Shown: positions 34,790-43,077, counted from the first letter of the stretch. The stretch is 64,000 nt of DNA from Brevibacillus sp. SYP-B805 (GCF_011059135.1 NZ_JAALGD010000001.1:248001-312000); one strand, 5' to 3'. Numbers and translations: made by a program. The notes: a model not told the origin generated them from the sequence alone.

Positions 34790-35680
34790 ATGCCGGAAGG
34801 ACGCATTGTCAAAGCGTTAAGCGGTTTTTACTATGTGGCGGACGGCGATCGGGTGATCCAGTGCCGTGCGCGCGGCCTGTTCAAGAAAAAGGACGCCAAA
34901 GTAAACCCGCTCGTCGGGGATTGGGTGGTATATGAGTCCGTCAGTGAGACGGAAGGATATATCATGCAGGTTCATGAACGCAAAAGCGAGCTGCTGCGGC
35001 CGCCTGTTTCCAACGTCGACCAAGCGATCCTTGTCTTCTCTCTGAAAGAACCGGCATTCAGCTCGCTTTTGCTGGACAAATTCCTCGTGCATACCGAGCA
35101 CGCCGGGATCGATTCGGTCATTGTCTTGTCCAAGGCGGACCTGGCAGGCGCGGAAGAGACGGCGGAGGTGATCCGCAAATACGAGCGCGTCGGATACCGG
35201 GTGATCCCGACGTCCAAGCAGGACGGCCGCGGCGTGAACGAACTGCGCGCGGAACTGCGCGACCGCATCTCCGTGTTTGCGGGGCAGTCCGGGGTGGGCA
35301 AATCCTCGCTGATCAATCTGCTGTTCCCGGGCATCGAGCTGCAGACGGGGGATGTCAGCCAGAAGCTGGGGAGAGGGCGGCACACCACCCGCCATGTGGA
35401 GCTGATTCCACTGGCGGAAGGTGGGTATGTGGCGGATACCCCCGGCTTCAGTTCCCTGGAATTCATCGGCCTGAGCGAACTGGATTTGGCCCGATCTTTC
35501 CGCGAGTTTGAACAGTTGGCCGACGGCTGCAGGTTCCGGGGCTGCCTGCATCTTTCGGAACCGGGATGCGCCGTCAGGGAAGCAGTGGAGACGGATGAGA
35601 TCGATCCTGCACGGTACGAGCATTACAAGCAATTTACGGAGGAGCTGAAAGAGTATCAAAGGAGGAACAAGCCATGGTAA
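34790..35680 (+). CDS. rsgA: ribosome small-subunit GTPase RsgA
   Basis: The 296-residue protein has an N-terminal OB fold, a circularly permuted GTPase domain (SKADLA as G4 precedes GQSGVGKSSLINLL as G1, then DTPGFSS as G3) and a C-terminal zinc module with C-x4-C-x-H (CRFRGCLH) and a later Cys. It assists late 30S maturation. Its last 7 bp overlap rpe. Confidence 0.95.
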   Translation: MPEGRIVKALSGFYYVADGDRVIQCRARGLFKKKDAKVNPLVGDWVVYESVSETEGYIMQVHERKSELLRPPVSNVDQAILVFSLKEPAFSSLLLDKFLVHTEHAGIDSVIVLSKADLAGAEETAEVIRKYERVGYRVIPTSKQDGRGVNELRAELRDRISVFAGQSGVGKSSLINLLFPGIELQTGDVSQKLGRGRHTTRHVELIPLAEGGYVADTPGFSSLEFIGLSELDLARSFREFEQLADGCRFRGCLHLSEPGCAVREAVETDEIDPARYEHYKQFTEELKEYQRRNKPW

Positions 35681-36321
35681 AAGTTGCGCCATCCATCCTA
35701 TCCGCTGACTTTGCCCGATTGGGAGAAGAGATACGGGACGTGGAGAAAGGGGGGGCGGACCTGATTCATGTGGACGTGATGGACGGGATGTTCGTGCCCA
35801 ACATCACGATCGGCCCGCTGGTGGTGGCGGCGATCCGTCCGGTAACCACGCTGCCGCTCGATGTCCATCTGATGATCGAAGAGCCGGACCGTTACATTCC
35901 GCAGTTCGCCAAAAGCGGAGCGGACTACATCTCCGTCCATCAGGAAGCATGCCGCCATCTGCATCGCACCCTCCATCTGATCAAGGACCAGGGGGTAAAG
36001 GCCGGCGTCGTGCTGAATCCGGCAACGTCGCTCGTCACCATCGAATCCGTACTGGAGGATGTGGATCTGGTGCTGTTGATGACGGTGAACCCGGGCTTCG
36101 GCGGACAAGCCTTTATCCCCGGTGTGCTGCGGAAAGTAAAAGAGCTGCGCCGCATGCTGGATGAACGCGGGCTGTCCCACGTGGAGATCGAGATTGACGG
36201 CGGCGTGAATCCGGAAACCGCCCGCCTTTGTGAAGCGGCAGGCGCTACGATCCTGGTGGCGGGCAATGCCGTCTTCAACCAGCCTGATCGCGGCCAGGCG
36301 ATTGCGGCTATCAGAGGATAA
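35674..36321 (+). CDS. rpe: ribulose-phosphate 3-epimerase
   Basis: This TIM-barrel enzyme of the pentose phosphate pathway has 215 residues. KVAPSILSADFARLG, HVDVMDGMFVPNITIG, DVHLMIEEPDRYI, MTVNPGFGGQ and EIDGGVNPETA carry the metal and phosphate ligands. It starts inside the rsgA 3' end, preceded by AAGGAGG, and ends the block with a strong terminator. Confidence 0.95.
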   Translation: MVKVAPSILSADFARLGEEIRDVEKGGADLIHVDVMDGMFVPNITIGPLVVAAIRPVTTLPLDVHLMIEEPDRYIPQFAKSGADYISVHQEACRHLHRTLHLIKDQGVKAGVVLNPATSLVTIESVLEDVDLVLLMTVNPGFGGQAFIPGVLRKVKELRRMLDERGLSHVEIEIDGGVNPETARLCEAAGATILVAGNAVFNQPDRGQAIAAIRG

Positions 36322-36348
36322 AAAACCGCCTTCCTATGCATGAAAAAC

Positions 36349-36385
36349 GCAGCCTGCTTCCGAAGAAGCAAGGCTGCATTTTTTT
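36349..36385 (+). terminator. terminator after rpe
   Basis: GCAGCCTGCTTC pairs with GAAGCAAGGCTGC around CGAA and is followed by seven T. Confidence 0.9.
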
Positions 36386-36440
36386 CGGCCAATATTCAAA
36401 ACGAGAGAGTACTTTTGCAGTGCTCTCCTTGTCGCTGATT

Positions 36441-36666
36441 TTATCCGAAAATTTCCTGTAGATCAATGGTGAGATCCTCAAAAATCCCGACGGTGACCGC
36501 CTCTTCCCGGGAATAAACGGAAGGCGCTCCGTACTTCCCGCCATCCTGAAGCCGGTAGATTTGGGCGTATTGATTGCCGGGATCCACGATCCAATACTCT
36601 TTCACGCCAAACCGCTCATACAGCGACAGCTTGACGGTGATGTCTTTTTTGGCCGTTGCGGGTGAA
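36441..36666 (-). pseudogene. Uma2 family (DUF820) endonuclease remnant
   Basis: The minus-strand frame ending at the TAA at 36441 reads PATAKKDITVKLSLYERFG, then VKEYWIVDPGNQYAQIYRL and a C-terminus ending IDLQEIFG. This is the C-terminal third of Uma2/DUF820 proteins, in which 'SPSTAxxDxxxKxxLYxxxGVxEYWxVDP' is conserved. No N-terminal part exists: the reading frame runs directly into the 3' end of the M20 peptidase gene. It is therefore a truncated fragment left after a deletion. Confidence 0.75.
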
Positions 36667-36684
36667 AGAAAAAAGAGGGAAGGG

Positions 36685-37815
36685 CTACAACGTGGTGAGC
36701 AAGCGCAGCAGGAGAGCGATGCGCGGGGCGATCTCGCTCACCACGATATGCTCATGCGGCGCGTGGGCACCGCCGCCGACCGGCCCTAATCCGTCCAGCA
36801 CCGGCGTGCCGGCCGCAGCGGCGAAGTTGCCGTCGCTTGTGCCGCCCACGCCGATCTCCCGGAGTGCGAATCCTTCCAGGGAAGCCTGTTCCTGCGCATG
36901 CAAAAACAACCGTTCCGTCAGGGCCGTGCGCTCCATCGGCGGCTTGCTGGTCACGATCTCCGCGCTTACCTCCGCTCCCGGCAGCACGGGGGTCAATCCC
37001 TGCAGCAGCGCCTTGATCCGATCCGCTTCGGGGCGCGTGCTCACGCGGTAATCCACTGCCGCTTCGGCATAGTCCGGGACGACATTGGAGGCGGACCCTC
37101 CCCGGATCGTGCCCACAGAGAAGGTGGTGCCCGCCCCGTAATCGGTCCATGACTGAATTCGCAGGATCTGATGGGCGATCTCCTCGATGGCGTTGATTCC
37201 TTTGGCGTGATCGTTTCCTGCGTGGGCGGCCCGGCCTGTTGCCTTCAGCAAAAATTCGCCGCCGCCTTTGCGGCTCGTCTTGAGCAGACCGTCCCCATAG
37301 GATGGCTCGATCACCAGCGCGCAGGCGCTTTTCTCCGCTTCGGCCCGGATCAGGGCCTCCGAGGAGGGGCTGCCCACCTCTTCATCCGTGTTCCAGAAAA
37401 AGACCAGCTTTTTCTGCAGCGGAAGGCCGTGGTCAATGATCGCCTGCAAGGCAAAGTAGCTGAAAATGATGCCGGCTTTCATGTCGTACACGCCCGGTCC
37501 GTACGCTTTGCCGTCTTCGAGACGCCACGGCTCCCTCTGCAGCGTGCCGATCTCTTTCACGGTATCAAAGTGGCCCAGGATCAGGATTTGCTCGTCTCCC
37601 GCGCCGTATTCGACACGCAGCTGATTGCCGTACACCGGCTGCGGGATCGTCTCCACCCGGCAGCCGAGCGAGCGGAAGCGTTCCGCGATTACGGTTCCCA
37701 ACCGGTCCACGGCTTCCTTGTTGTGGGTGGGTGTCTCCATTTCCACATAGGTTTGCAGTTCGGCCAGAATCGAGGCCAGTCTCTCCTGAAAGTATGCCGT
37801 CCAACTGCTTGTCAT
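36685..37815 (-). CDS. M20 family metallopeptidase (CPG2/ArgE-like)
   Basis: The zinc carboxypeptidase/deacylase of 376 residues carries LILGHFDTVKEIG (His and Asp), GPGVYDMKAGI, FFWNTDEEVGSPSS (the Glu pair) and a dimerisation domain with GRAAHAGNDHAKGINAIEE. Sequence style resembles glutamate carboxypeptidase-like M20 enzymes. GGAGGGATAAC precedes ATG 37815. The C-terminus abuts the Uma2 remnant, so the local deletion boundary lies just beyond its stop. Confidence 0.9.
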   Translation of the reverse strand: MTSSWTAYFQERLASILAELQTYVEMETPTHNKEAVDRLGTVIAERFRSLGCRVETIPQPVYGNQLRVEYGAGDEQILILGHFDTVKEIGTLQREPWRLEDGKAYGPGVYDMKAGIIFSYFALQAIIDHGLPLQKKLVFFWNTDEEVGSPSSEALIRAEAEKSACALVIEPSYGDGLLKTSRKGGGEFLLKATGRAAHAGNDHAKGINAIEEIAHQILRIQSWTDYGAGTTFSVGTIRGGSASNVVPDYAEAAVDYRVSTRPEADRIKALLQGLTPVLPGAEVSAEIVTSKPPMERTALTERLFLHAQEQASLEGFALREIGVGGTSDGNFAAAAGTPVLDGLGPVGGGAHAPHEHIVVSEIAPRIALLLRLLTTL

Positions 37816-37902
37816 GTTATCCCTCCGTCAGCAGACGTTTTTTCCCATTGAGTGTACCACACCGCTTTCGGGCCGGAAAAGAAGCGATTGGCAGTTGGAC
37901 CG

Positions 37903-37931
37903 TTTACAAAAATAGCCTGAAGTGATAATGT
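37903..37931 (+). promoter_or_regulatory. putative promoter of the TPP riboswitch-thiT transcript
   Basis: TTTACA (37903-37908) and TAATGT (37926-37931) lie 17 bp apart, 24 nt upstream of the riboswitch P1 stem. Confidence 0.45.
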
Positions 37932-37954
37932 AAGTATCGAACAAAGGCATACCG

Positions 37955-38054
37955 AATACCAAACGGGAGCCGAGCGCAGTCGGCTGAGATTGCAACCTAT
38001 GCGTTGCTAACCGTGGAACCTGATCTGGGTCATACCAGCGGAGGGAGAGGTATT
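37955..38054 (+). ncRNA. TPP riboswitch (THI element)
   Basis: AACGGGAGCCGAGCGCAGTC, GGCTGAGATTGCAA and ACCGTGGAACCTGATCTGGG followed by TCATACCAGCGGAGGGA form a textbook thiamin pyrophosphate aptamer. AATACC and GGTATT close P1. It controls the thiamine transporter gene thiT through the terminator downstream. Confidence 0.96.
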
Positions 38055-38089
38055 GGTCAGCTTGTGTGCATGCATGTGTACGCTTGTGG

Positions 38090-38150
38090 CGGCTTCTTTT
38101 CTTCCCCGTGGGATGATCCGGGGAGGAAAGGAAGCCTTTTGTTTTGATTT
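38090..38150 (+). terminator. TPP riboswitch expression-platform terminator
   Basis: GGCTTC pairs with GAAGCC, with an inner CTTCCCCG/CCGGGGAGG stem, followed by TTTTGTTTT. It lies between the aptamer and thiT. Confidence 0.8.
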
Positions 38151-38171
38151 CGATGCAAGGAGGCATGATCT

Positions 38172-38741
38172 ATGCAAAATCATCGTTTGTTAACCATGAT
38201 GGAGATCGCGATCATGGCCGCTCTCGGGTATGTGCTGAGCAATGTGAAGGTGTTTGAGATGCCGCAGGGAGGATCGATCTCCCTGGTGATGGTGCCCATC
38301 GCCTTGATCGCCATCCGGCGCGGCCTGGTTCCCGGTCTCATCACCGGGTTGATCGTCGGCGAATTGAACCACCTGATCGGCGGCTATGTCGTTCACCCGG
38401 TGCAGCTGCTGCTGGACTATCCGCTTGCGTTTGCCGCCTTGGGGCTGGCAGGGGTGGCGCGCCTCTCCCGCATGGACCGGCAGGGAAAGCGCATCGCTGC
38501 CTTGTGGGGCGGGCTGCTGCTTGCGGTAGGGGTTCGCTTCGCGTGCCATTTCATTTCCGGTGTGGTCTGGTTTGGCGAATATGCGCCGGCCGGCATGCCC
38601 GTTCCGCTCTATTCTTTCCTCTATAACATCACGTACCTGCTGCCGGAGATGATCATCACCGGCGTTGTGCTCACCTTTATGGTGACGAGCGCGCCGCAGC
38701 TTTTCTTCCTGAATCGGGCGGCCCAAAGCCGGTTCTCCTGA
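38172..38741 (+). CDS. thiT: energy-coupled thiamine transporter ThiT
   Basis: This S-component of an ECF transporter has 189 residues and six membrane helices. GGSISLVMVPIALIAIRRG and YVVHPVQLLLDYPLAFAALG are the thiamin-binding regions of the family. CAAGGAGG precedes ATG 38172. Control by the TPP riboswitch confirms the role in thiamine uptake. The ECF energising module is elsewhere. Confidence 0.95.
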   Translation: MQNHRLLTMMEIAIMAALGYVLSNVKVFEMPQGGSISLVMVPIALIAIRRGLVPGLITGLIVGELNHLIGGYVVHPVQLLLDYPLAFAALGLAGVARLSRMDRQGKRIAALWGGLLLAVGVRFACHFISGVVWFGEYAPAGMPVPLYSFLYNITYLLPEMIITGVVLTFMVTSAPQLFFLNRAAQSRFS

Positions 38742-38799
38742 TATTCCGGCGGTTCCATAGAGAAACAGGAACATCAGAATAAGAGGCACATATACTATT

Positions 38800-38830
38800 C
38801 AGGTAGCAACACGGCTGCCTGATTTTTTTT
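38800..38830 (+). terminator. terminator after thiT
   Basis: CAGGTAGC pairs with GCTGCCTG around AACACG, followed by A and eight T. Confidence 0.85.
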
Positions 38831-38921
38831 ACTCGACATCCAGACACATGTTTGACCCTCCTGAGAATAAGATGTAATACCGACGTTTCACGGAACTTTC
38901 CTGGAGGAGGTGCATGATGAG

Positions 38922-39098
38922 ATGGCTTTGCGCTCCTTTCGCATGAGGCAGGGAGCGGCCTTCAGGCGTGCGCTCGGAATCGGACTGGCGGTTGGAGGGG
39001 TCACCATTCTCCTGTACACGGCACCTCCATGGGTGTGGAGCACTCTGTTAGGAATTGCGCTTGCGGGGGCTGGCTGGTATTTGTTCCATCTAAAGTAA
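38922..39098 (+). CDS. small membrane protein upstream of spoVM
   Basis: From ATG 38922 this 58-residue product has a basic N-terminus (MALRSFRMRQGAAFRRALG) followed by two hydrophobic segments (IGLAVGGVTILLY and WSTLLGIALAGAGWYLF). The strong GGAGGAGG is placed best for ATGs at 38914/38917 in another frame, which encode a 10-residue peptide ending in ATGA overlapping an internal ATG (38943) of this frame. The start is therefore ambiguous (38910 GTG, 38922 or 38943). The family is not recognised. Confidence 0.6.
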   Translation: MALRSFRMRQGAAFRRALGIGLAVGGVTILLYTAPPWVWSTLLGIALAGAGWYLFHLK

Positions 39099-39119
39099 TT
39101 CCGGTGAGGAGGGGTCGAA

Positions 39120-39203
39120 ATGCGTTTTTATACCATAAAGCTGCCAAAATTCCTGGGTGGCATGGTTCGCGCGGTCATTGAGGCATTCAATCGGAAAAAA
39201 TAA
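39120..39203 (+). CDS. spoVM: stage V sporulation protein SpoVM
   Basis: A 27-codon gene encodes MRFYTIKLPKFLGGMVRAVI followed by EAFNRKK. It matches the 26-residue B. subtilis SpoVM (MKFYTIKLPKFLGGIVRAML...) at most positions. The amphipathic peptide recognises the curved forespore membrane and anchors SpoIVA to start coat assembly. GTGAGGAGGGG is ideally placed. Its place between the rpe/thi region and rpmB matches the Bacillus order. It is direct evidence that the organism forms endospores. Confidence 0.95.
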   Translation: MRFYTIKLPKFLGGMVRAVIEAFNRKK

Positions 39204-39205
39204 AT

Positions 39206-39235
39206 AAAAAAAGCACCTGAGCGGGTGCTTTTTTT
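39206..39235. terminator. bidirectional terminator between spoVM and rpmB
   Basis: AAAAAAGCACC pairs with GGTGCTTTTTT around TGAGCG; A- and T-tracts on both sides serve both convergent genes. Confidence 0.9.
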
Positions 39236-39258
39236 CGCGTGAACAGGGAAAAATGACG

Positions 39259-39447
39259 TTACACGCGGGTGACGAGACCGGACTTCAGTGCTCTTGTGCT
39301 GACGTATACACGTTTCGGTTTGCCATCCACCAGGATGCGCACTTTTTGTACGTTAACACCCCATTTGCGGCGAGTAGCGCGCATGGAGTGGGAGCGAGCA
39401 TTGCCTGCTTTCCCTTGCTTGCCGGTTACAAAGCAGCGACGTGCCAT
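39259..39447 (-). CDS. rpmB: 50S ribosomal protein L28
   Basis: The 62-residue basic protein [21 protein letters not shown] with [13 protein letters not shown] is L28. GGGAGGTGG precedes ATG 39447 (an upstream ATG at 39453 is less well placed). Only one Cys remains in the N-terminal part, so this is the zinc-independent (C-minus) form. It is transcribed opposite to its neighbours, as in Bacillus. Confidence 0.96.
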   Translation of the reverse strand: MARRCFVTGKQGKAGNARSHSMRATRRKWGVNVQKVRILVDGKPKRVYVSTRALKSGLVTRV

Positions 39448-39512
39448 GATCAATCCACCTCCCTTGCTGCTTGTCAGACGTTTAACCCAATCGGATAATC
39501 AAACACTTGACT

Positions 39513-39541
39513 ATATTAGCATACCCCCTTGTCAATTGCAA
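39513..39541 (-). promoter_or_regulatory. putative rpmB promoter
   Basis: On the minus strand TTGCAA (39541-39536) and TAATAT (39518-39513) are 17 bp apart, about 65 nt before the rpmB start. Confidence 0.5.
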
Positions 39542-39670
39542 CACTTGACAGCAATTTCAGCCCTGCGTTCGACAAAACGCTTCAATTTCCCCCAGCGTTA
39601 GTGTAGAATGGTGTGCAGCATGGTAGTACGATGAACGGTCCAAGACGTTTTGACTAAGGAGGAGTCCTGC

Positions 39671-40036
39671 ATGTCAGTGGTAATGAGCACACCTCTTGGG
39701 AAAATCGACGTGGCGGAGGAAGTGATTGCGCGAATCGCAGGCGGCGCTGCGATGGAAGTGTTCGGCCTGGTCGGAATGGCTTCGCGGAAAGCTTTGAAAG
39801 ACGGGATCGCCGAGCTGCTGGGACGGGAAAATCTGAGCAAGGGCGTTGTCGTACATAACCAGAATGGAGAGGTCAGCTTGGATATGCACATCATCGTTAG
39901 CTACGGAACCAAAATCTCCGAAGTGGCTGGAAATGTGCAGCGGCGCGTTCGTTATACCGTTGAACAGATGGTGGGCATTGATCTGGCTGGCATCAATATC
40001 TATGTACAGGGAGTCCGTACAGACAGAGAAACGTAA
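39671..40036 (+). CDS. yloU: Asp23/Gls24 family protein YloU
   Basis: The 121-residue protein (MSVVMSTPLGKIDVAEEVIARIAGGAAMEVFGLVGM... with SLDMHIIVSYGTKISEVAGNVQ) is an Asp23-family envelope-stress protein. It precedes the fatty-acid kinase gene, as throughout the Firmicutes. AAGGAGGAG supports ATG 39671. Confidence 0.93.
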   Translation: MSVVMSTPLGKIDVAEEVIARIAGGAAMEVFGLVGMASRKALKDGIAELLGRENLSKGVVVHNQNGEVSLDMHIIVSYGTKISEVAGNVQRRVRYTVEQMVGIDLAGINIYVQGVRTDRET

Positions 40037-40053
40037 CATAAGGGGGAACATCA

Positions 40054-41751
40054 GTGGTACATACGCGTCTCGATGGCTTGTTGTTCAGCCAGATGATTTA
40101 CCTGGGCGCCAAACAGCTACATAACAATGTGAGAGCGGTGGACGCTCTCAATGTCTTTCCCGTGCCGGACGGCGATACAGGCACCAATATGAATCTTACG
40201 CTCACATCGGGCGTGGAAGAACTGACCCGCATGGAATCGGTCAAAATCAGCGACTCGGCTGCCGCGCTGGCCAAAGGGCTGCTGATGGGCGCGCGCGGCA
40301 ATTCGGGCGTGATTCTCTCCCAACTGTTTCGCGGATTCAGCAAAGCGGTAGCGGGCAAGGAGAGCATCAATGCCCGCCAGTTCGCCCACGCGCTGAAAGC
40401 GGGAGTGGAGTCCGCTTACCAGGCCGTCATGAAGCCGGTGGAGGGGACCATTTTGACGGTTGCCCGCGAGGCGGCGGAAATGGCGGTGCGGGTCGCCCGC
40501 GCGACGGATGACCTCGTGCAGCTGATGGAAAAAACCTATGAACAGGCCAGGGCATCCCTGCAGCGAACCCCCGAACTGCTGCCCGTGCTGAAAGAAGTGG
40601 GTGTGGTCGATTCGGGTGGACAAGGATTGGTCTTTATCTATGAAGGCTTCCTGCGTGCCCTGCGCGGGGAGGCAGCAGCCGAGCGGGAAGAAAGGCTGGC
40701 CTCAACCGCTGCACGGGTGGATCTCGACGCCATGGTGCAGGAGCATCACCAGGCGCAGCTGCATTTGAAGACGGAGGATATTCGCTATGGCTACTGTACG
40801 GAGTTCATGATTCGCCTCAAGAACAGCACGGAGCCAAACAAGAAAGCGTTTTCCGAGGCGGTATTCCGCAATCAGCTGGATCAGATGGGCGATTCGCTGC
40901 TGGTGATCTCTGACGATGAACTGGTGAAGGTGCACATCCATGCGGAAGAACCGGGAAACGTGCTCAATTACGCCCAGCAGTTCGGCAGTCTCCACCGCCT
41001 GAAAATCGAGAACATGCGCGAGCAGCACGCCAACATCCTGCAGGAAGGCGGGCACAAGGCGGAGACAGACGCATCCTCTGCCGCGCCCAAACGGGTTCCG
41101 TACGGGCTGATCGCGGTGGCGGCTGGCGAAGGGATCGCGGAGATTTTCCGCAGCCTGGGCGTGCAGGCGATCGTGGAAGGCGGCCAAACGATGAATCCCA
41201 GCACGGAAGATTTCGTCAACACCATCGCGGAGCTTCCTGCGGACAACATCATCATCCTGCCGAACAACAGCAACATTATCATGGCGGCACAGCAGGCGGC
41301 CATGCTCGCGGACAAACCGGTGGCGGTGATTCCGACGAAGAGCGTGCCGCAGGGGATGGCCGCGCTGGTGGCATTCAACGGCGGTGAAGATCTGGAAAAC
41401 AACCGGCAAACCATGACCGAGGCGATCGCCGCGGTGAAAACGGGGCTTGTCACCTGCGCCGTGCGCGATACGAAAATGAACGATGTCGAGATCAAGGAAG
41501 GAGATTACATCGGCATCGCAGAAAAAGAGATTGTCACGTCCCAGGCGGACATGATGGGGGCAGCCAAAACTCTCCTGCGCCAGCTCGTGGACGACGAGAC
41601 GGGCATCGTCACCATCATTTACGGAGAAGGCGCGACGGAGGAGCAGGCAAAAGCCTTGGCCCTGCTGCTTTCCGCCGACTATCCCGACACGGACGTGGAA
41701 GTGTTGAACGGCGGACAGCCTCTCTACCCGTTTATTTTTGCCGTTGAATAG
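40054..41751 (+). CDS. fakA: fatty acid kinase catalytic subunit FakA (DAK2 domain, YloV)
   Basis: The 565-residue protein has a DhaL/DAK2 ATP-binding domain (NVFPVPDGDTGTNMNLTLTSG with the metal-binding Asp cluster, MGARGNSGVILSQLFRG) and a C-terminal DegV-like region (PYGLIAVAAGEGIAEIFRSLG). FakA phosphorylates exogenous fatty acids bound by FakB/DegV proteins. It starts with GTG 40054 and is followed by degV, its likely partner. Confidence 0.93.
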   Translation: MVHTRLDGLLFSQMIYLGAKQLHNNVRAVDALNVFPVPDGDTGTNMNLTLTSGVEELTRMESVKISDSAAALAKGLLMGARGNSGVILSQLFRGFSKAVAGKESINARQFAHALKAGVESAYQAVMKPVEGTILTVAREAAEMAVRVARATDDLVQLMEKTYEQARASLQRTPELLPVLKEVGVVDSGGQGLVFIYEGFLRALRGEAAAEREERLASTAARVDLDAMVQEHHQAQLHLKTEDIRYGYCTEFMIRLKNSTEPNKKAFSEAVFRNQLDQMGDSLLVISDDELVKVHIHAEEPGNVLNYAQQFGSLHRLKIENMREQHANILQEGGHKAETDASSAAPKRVPYGLIAVAAGEGIAEIFRSLGVQAIVEGGQTMNPSTEDFVNTIAELPADNIIILPNNSNIIMAAQQAAMLADKPVAVIPTKSVPQGMAALVAFNGGEDLENNRQTMTEAIAAVKTGLVTCAVRDTKMNDVEIKEGDYIGIAEKEIVTSQADMMGAAKTLLRQLVDDETGIVTIIYGEGATEEQAKALALLLSADYPDTDVEVLNGGQPLYPFIFAVE

Positions 41752-41776
41752 ATTTGCAGGAGAGGAGGAATGAAGA

Positions 41777-42634
41777 TTGCCACCCATTGTCATAGTCACG
41801 GACAGCGCGTCGGATATCGATGCCTCCTTGCGGCAGTCGCTGGACATCATCGCTGTGCCGCTGAAGGTGATGTTCGGATCGGAAACGTTTGTGGATGGCG
41901 TAAACCTGACGTCTCGCGCTTTTTTTGAGAAGCTGGAACATTCGGACGTGCTGCCCACCACCTCCCAGCCGTCTCCCCTGGATTTCGCGGAAGCGTACAA
42001 GATGATCGTGGAAAAACACGGCAAGGATGTGCAGATCATCGCCATCATCCTGTCGGCAGCCTTGTCGGGCACCTACCAATCCGCCCTCATCGCCAAATCG
42101 ATGATGGAGGAAGAGATCGACATCACGGTGATCGACTCCCGCAAAGCCTCGTTCGTCCATGGCTTTGTCGCCGTCGAAGCGGCCCGTGCGGCCAGGGAAG
42201 GACAGTCCAAGCAGCAAATCCTCGATCTGATCGAGCGGCTGTTGAATGAGGTGCAGGTCTATTTTATCGTCGATACGCTAACCTACCTGCAAAAAGGGGG
42301 GCGGATCGGCAAGGCCGCTGCGCTGGTGGGATCGCTGCTCAACATCAAACCGATCCTCACCCTGGAGCAGAGCGGGATGATTGCGCCCTTTGACAAGGTG
42401 CGCGGGACCAAAAAGGCGCTCGCTCGCGTGCTGGAAGCGTTGAAGGAATATGCCGGCAGCGCACCGGTGAAGGTGGCCGTGCTGCACAGCAATGTTCCCG
42501 ATGATGCCGCCGCCTTGCTGGCACAGGTAAAAGCGGATTTCAACGTGGTCGAGGAGTATCTGGAAGAGATCGGCCCGGTGATCGGGGCCCATGCCGGCCC
42601 AGGACTGCTCGGCATCATGATGGTAAAAGCATAG
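41777..42634 (+). CDS. DegV family fatty acid-binding protein (FakB-like)
   Basis: The 285-residue protein starts PPIVIVTDSASDIDASLRQ and has TTSQPSPLDFAEAY, IILSAALSGTYQSA and LQKGGRIGKAAALVGSLLNIKPIL. All are DegV motifs forming the fatty-acid carboxylate site. It probably presents fatty acids to FakA. It starts with TTG at 41777 after GGAGAGGAGG. Confidence 0.93.
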   Translation: MPPIVIVTDSASDIDASLRQSLDIIAVPLKVMFGSETFVDGVNLTSRAFFEKLEHSDVLPTTSQPSPLDFAEAYKMIVEKHGKDVQIIAIILSAALSGTYQSALIAKSMMEEEIDITVIDSRKASFVHGFVAVEAARAAREGQSKQQILDLIERLLNEVQVYFIVDTLTYLQKGGRIGKAAALVGSLLNIKPILTLEQSGMIAPFDKVRGTKKALARVLEALKEYAGSAPVKVAVLHSNVPDDAAALLAQVKADFNVVEEYLEEIGPVIGAHAGPGLLGIMMVKA

Positions 42635-43077
42635 CGATGAGGAAAAACTCCCTTTGCCGGGGAGTTTTTTGCGTATTCATACTGCGCCCATCGCTGCCCC
42701 ACTTTCTGCCGACGTATCCTGTATGCCTTGGCTTCGGGAGAAAATGCTACGTCGTAATGGATATACCCCTCTGCCGTACGGGCGATCAGTTCATACGACA
42801 TGTCCAGCAGCTGACCATTTTTTTCATATTCGGCCCTGAAATCTTCGAGATGCGCATCCGGTTCGATCTGCATCTCCTCCCGCATCCTGCTCCAATCCTC
42901 CGTGAATCGCAGCTGATAGATGTTGTCGCTTGATACGGGGAGTTCATGTGTTCGCTCGTACAGATACTTCTCTGCCGCCGGAACGATCAGCTGGATGAAA
43001 AAGACGGCCAAGCCGAGAAAGGCGGCGCGATGCTTGGCAGTCACGTTCCGGGTCGGGCGCAAAAAAAGGAGAAACAA
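42283..43077 (-). CDS. hypothetical membrane-anchored protein reading through the degV terminator, possibly damaged
   Basis: The minus-strand frame has a credible N-terminal 140 residues: one membrane helix (AAFLGLAVFFIQLIVPA) and a polar domain (SSDNIYQLRFTEDWSRMREEMQ, EGYIHYDVAFSPEAKAY). It then continues through the degV terminator hairpin (encoding YAKNSPAKGVF) and about 350 bp antisense to degV. The last 120 residues are therefore probably not native. No stop occurs where one would expect it, and the only start (TTG 43077) lacks a ribosome site. It is a gene with eroded ends or a sequencing error. The family is not recognised. Confidence 0.4.
   Translation of the reverse strand: MFLLFLRPTRNVTAKHRAAFLGLAVFFIQLIVPAAEKYLYERTHELPVSSDNIYQLRFTEDWSRMREEMQIEPDAHLEDFRAEYEKNGQLLDMSYELIARTAEGYIHYDVAFSPEAKAYRIRRQKVGQRWAQYEYAKNSPAKGVFPHRYAFTIMMPSSPGPAWAPITGPISSRYSSTTLKSAFTCASKAAASSGTLLCSTATFTGALPAYSFNASSTRASAFLVPRTLSKGAIIPLCSRVRIGLMLSSDPTSAAALPIRPPFCR
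42643..42670 (+). terminator. terminator after degV
   Basis: AAAAACTCCC pairs with GGGGAGTTTTTT around TTTGCC. Confidence 0.85.
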
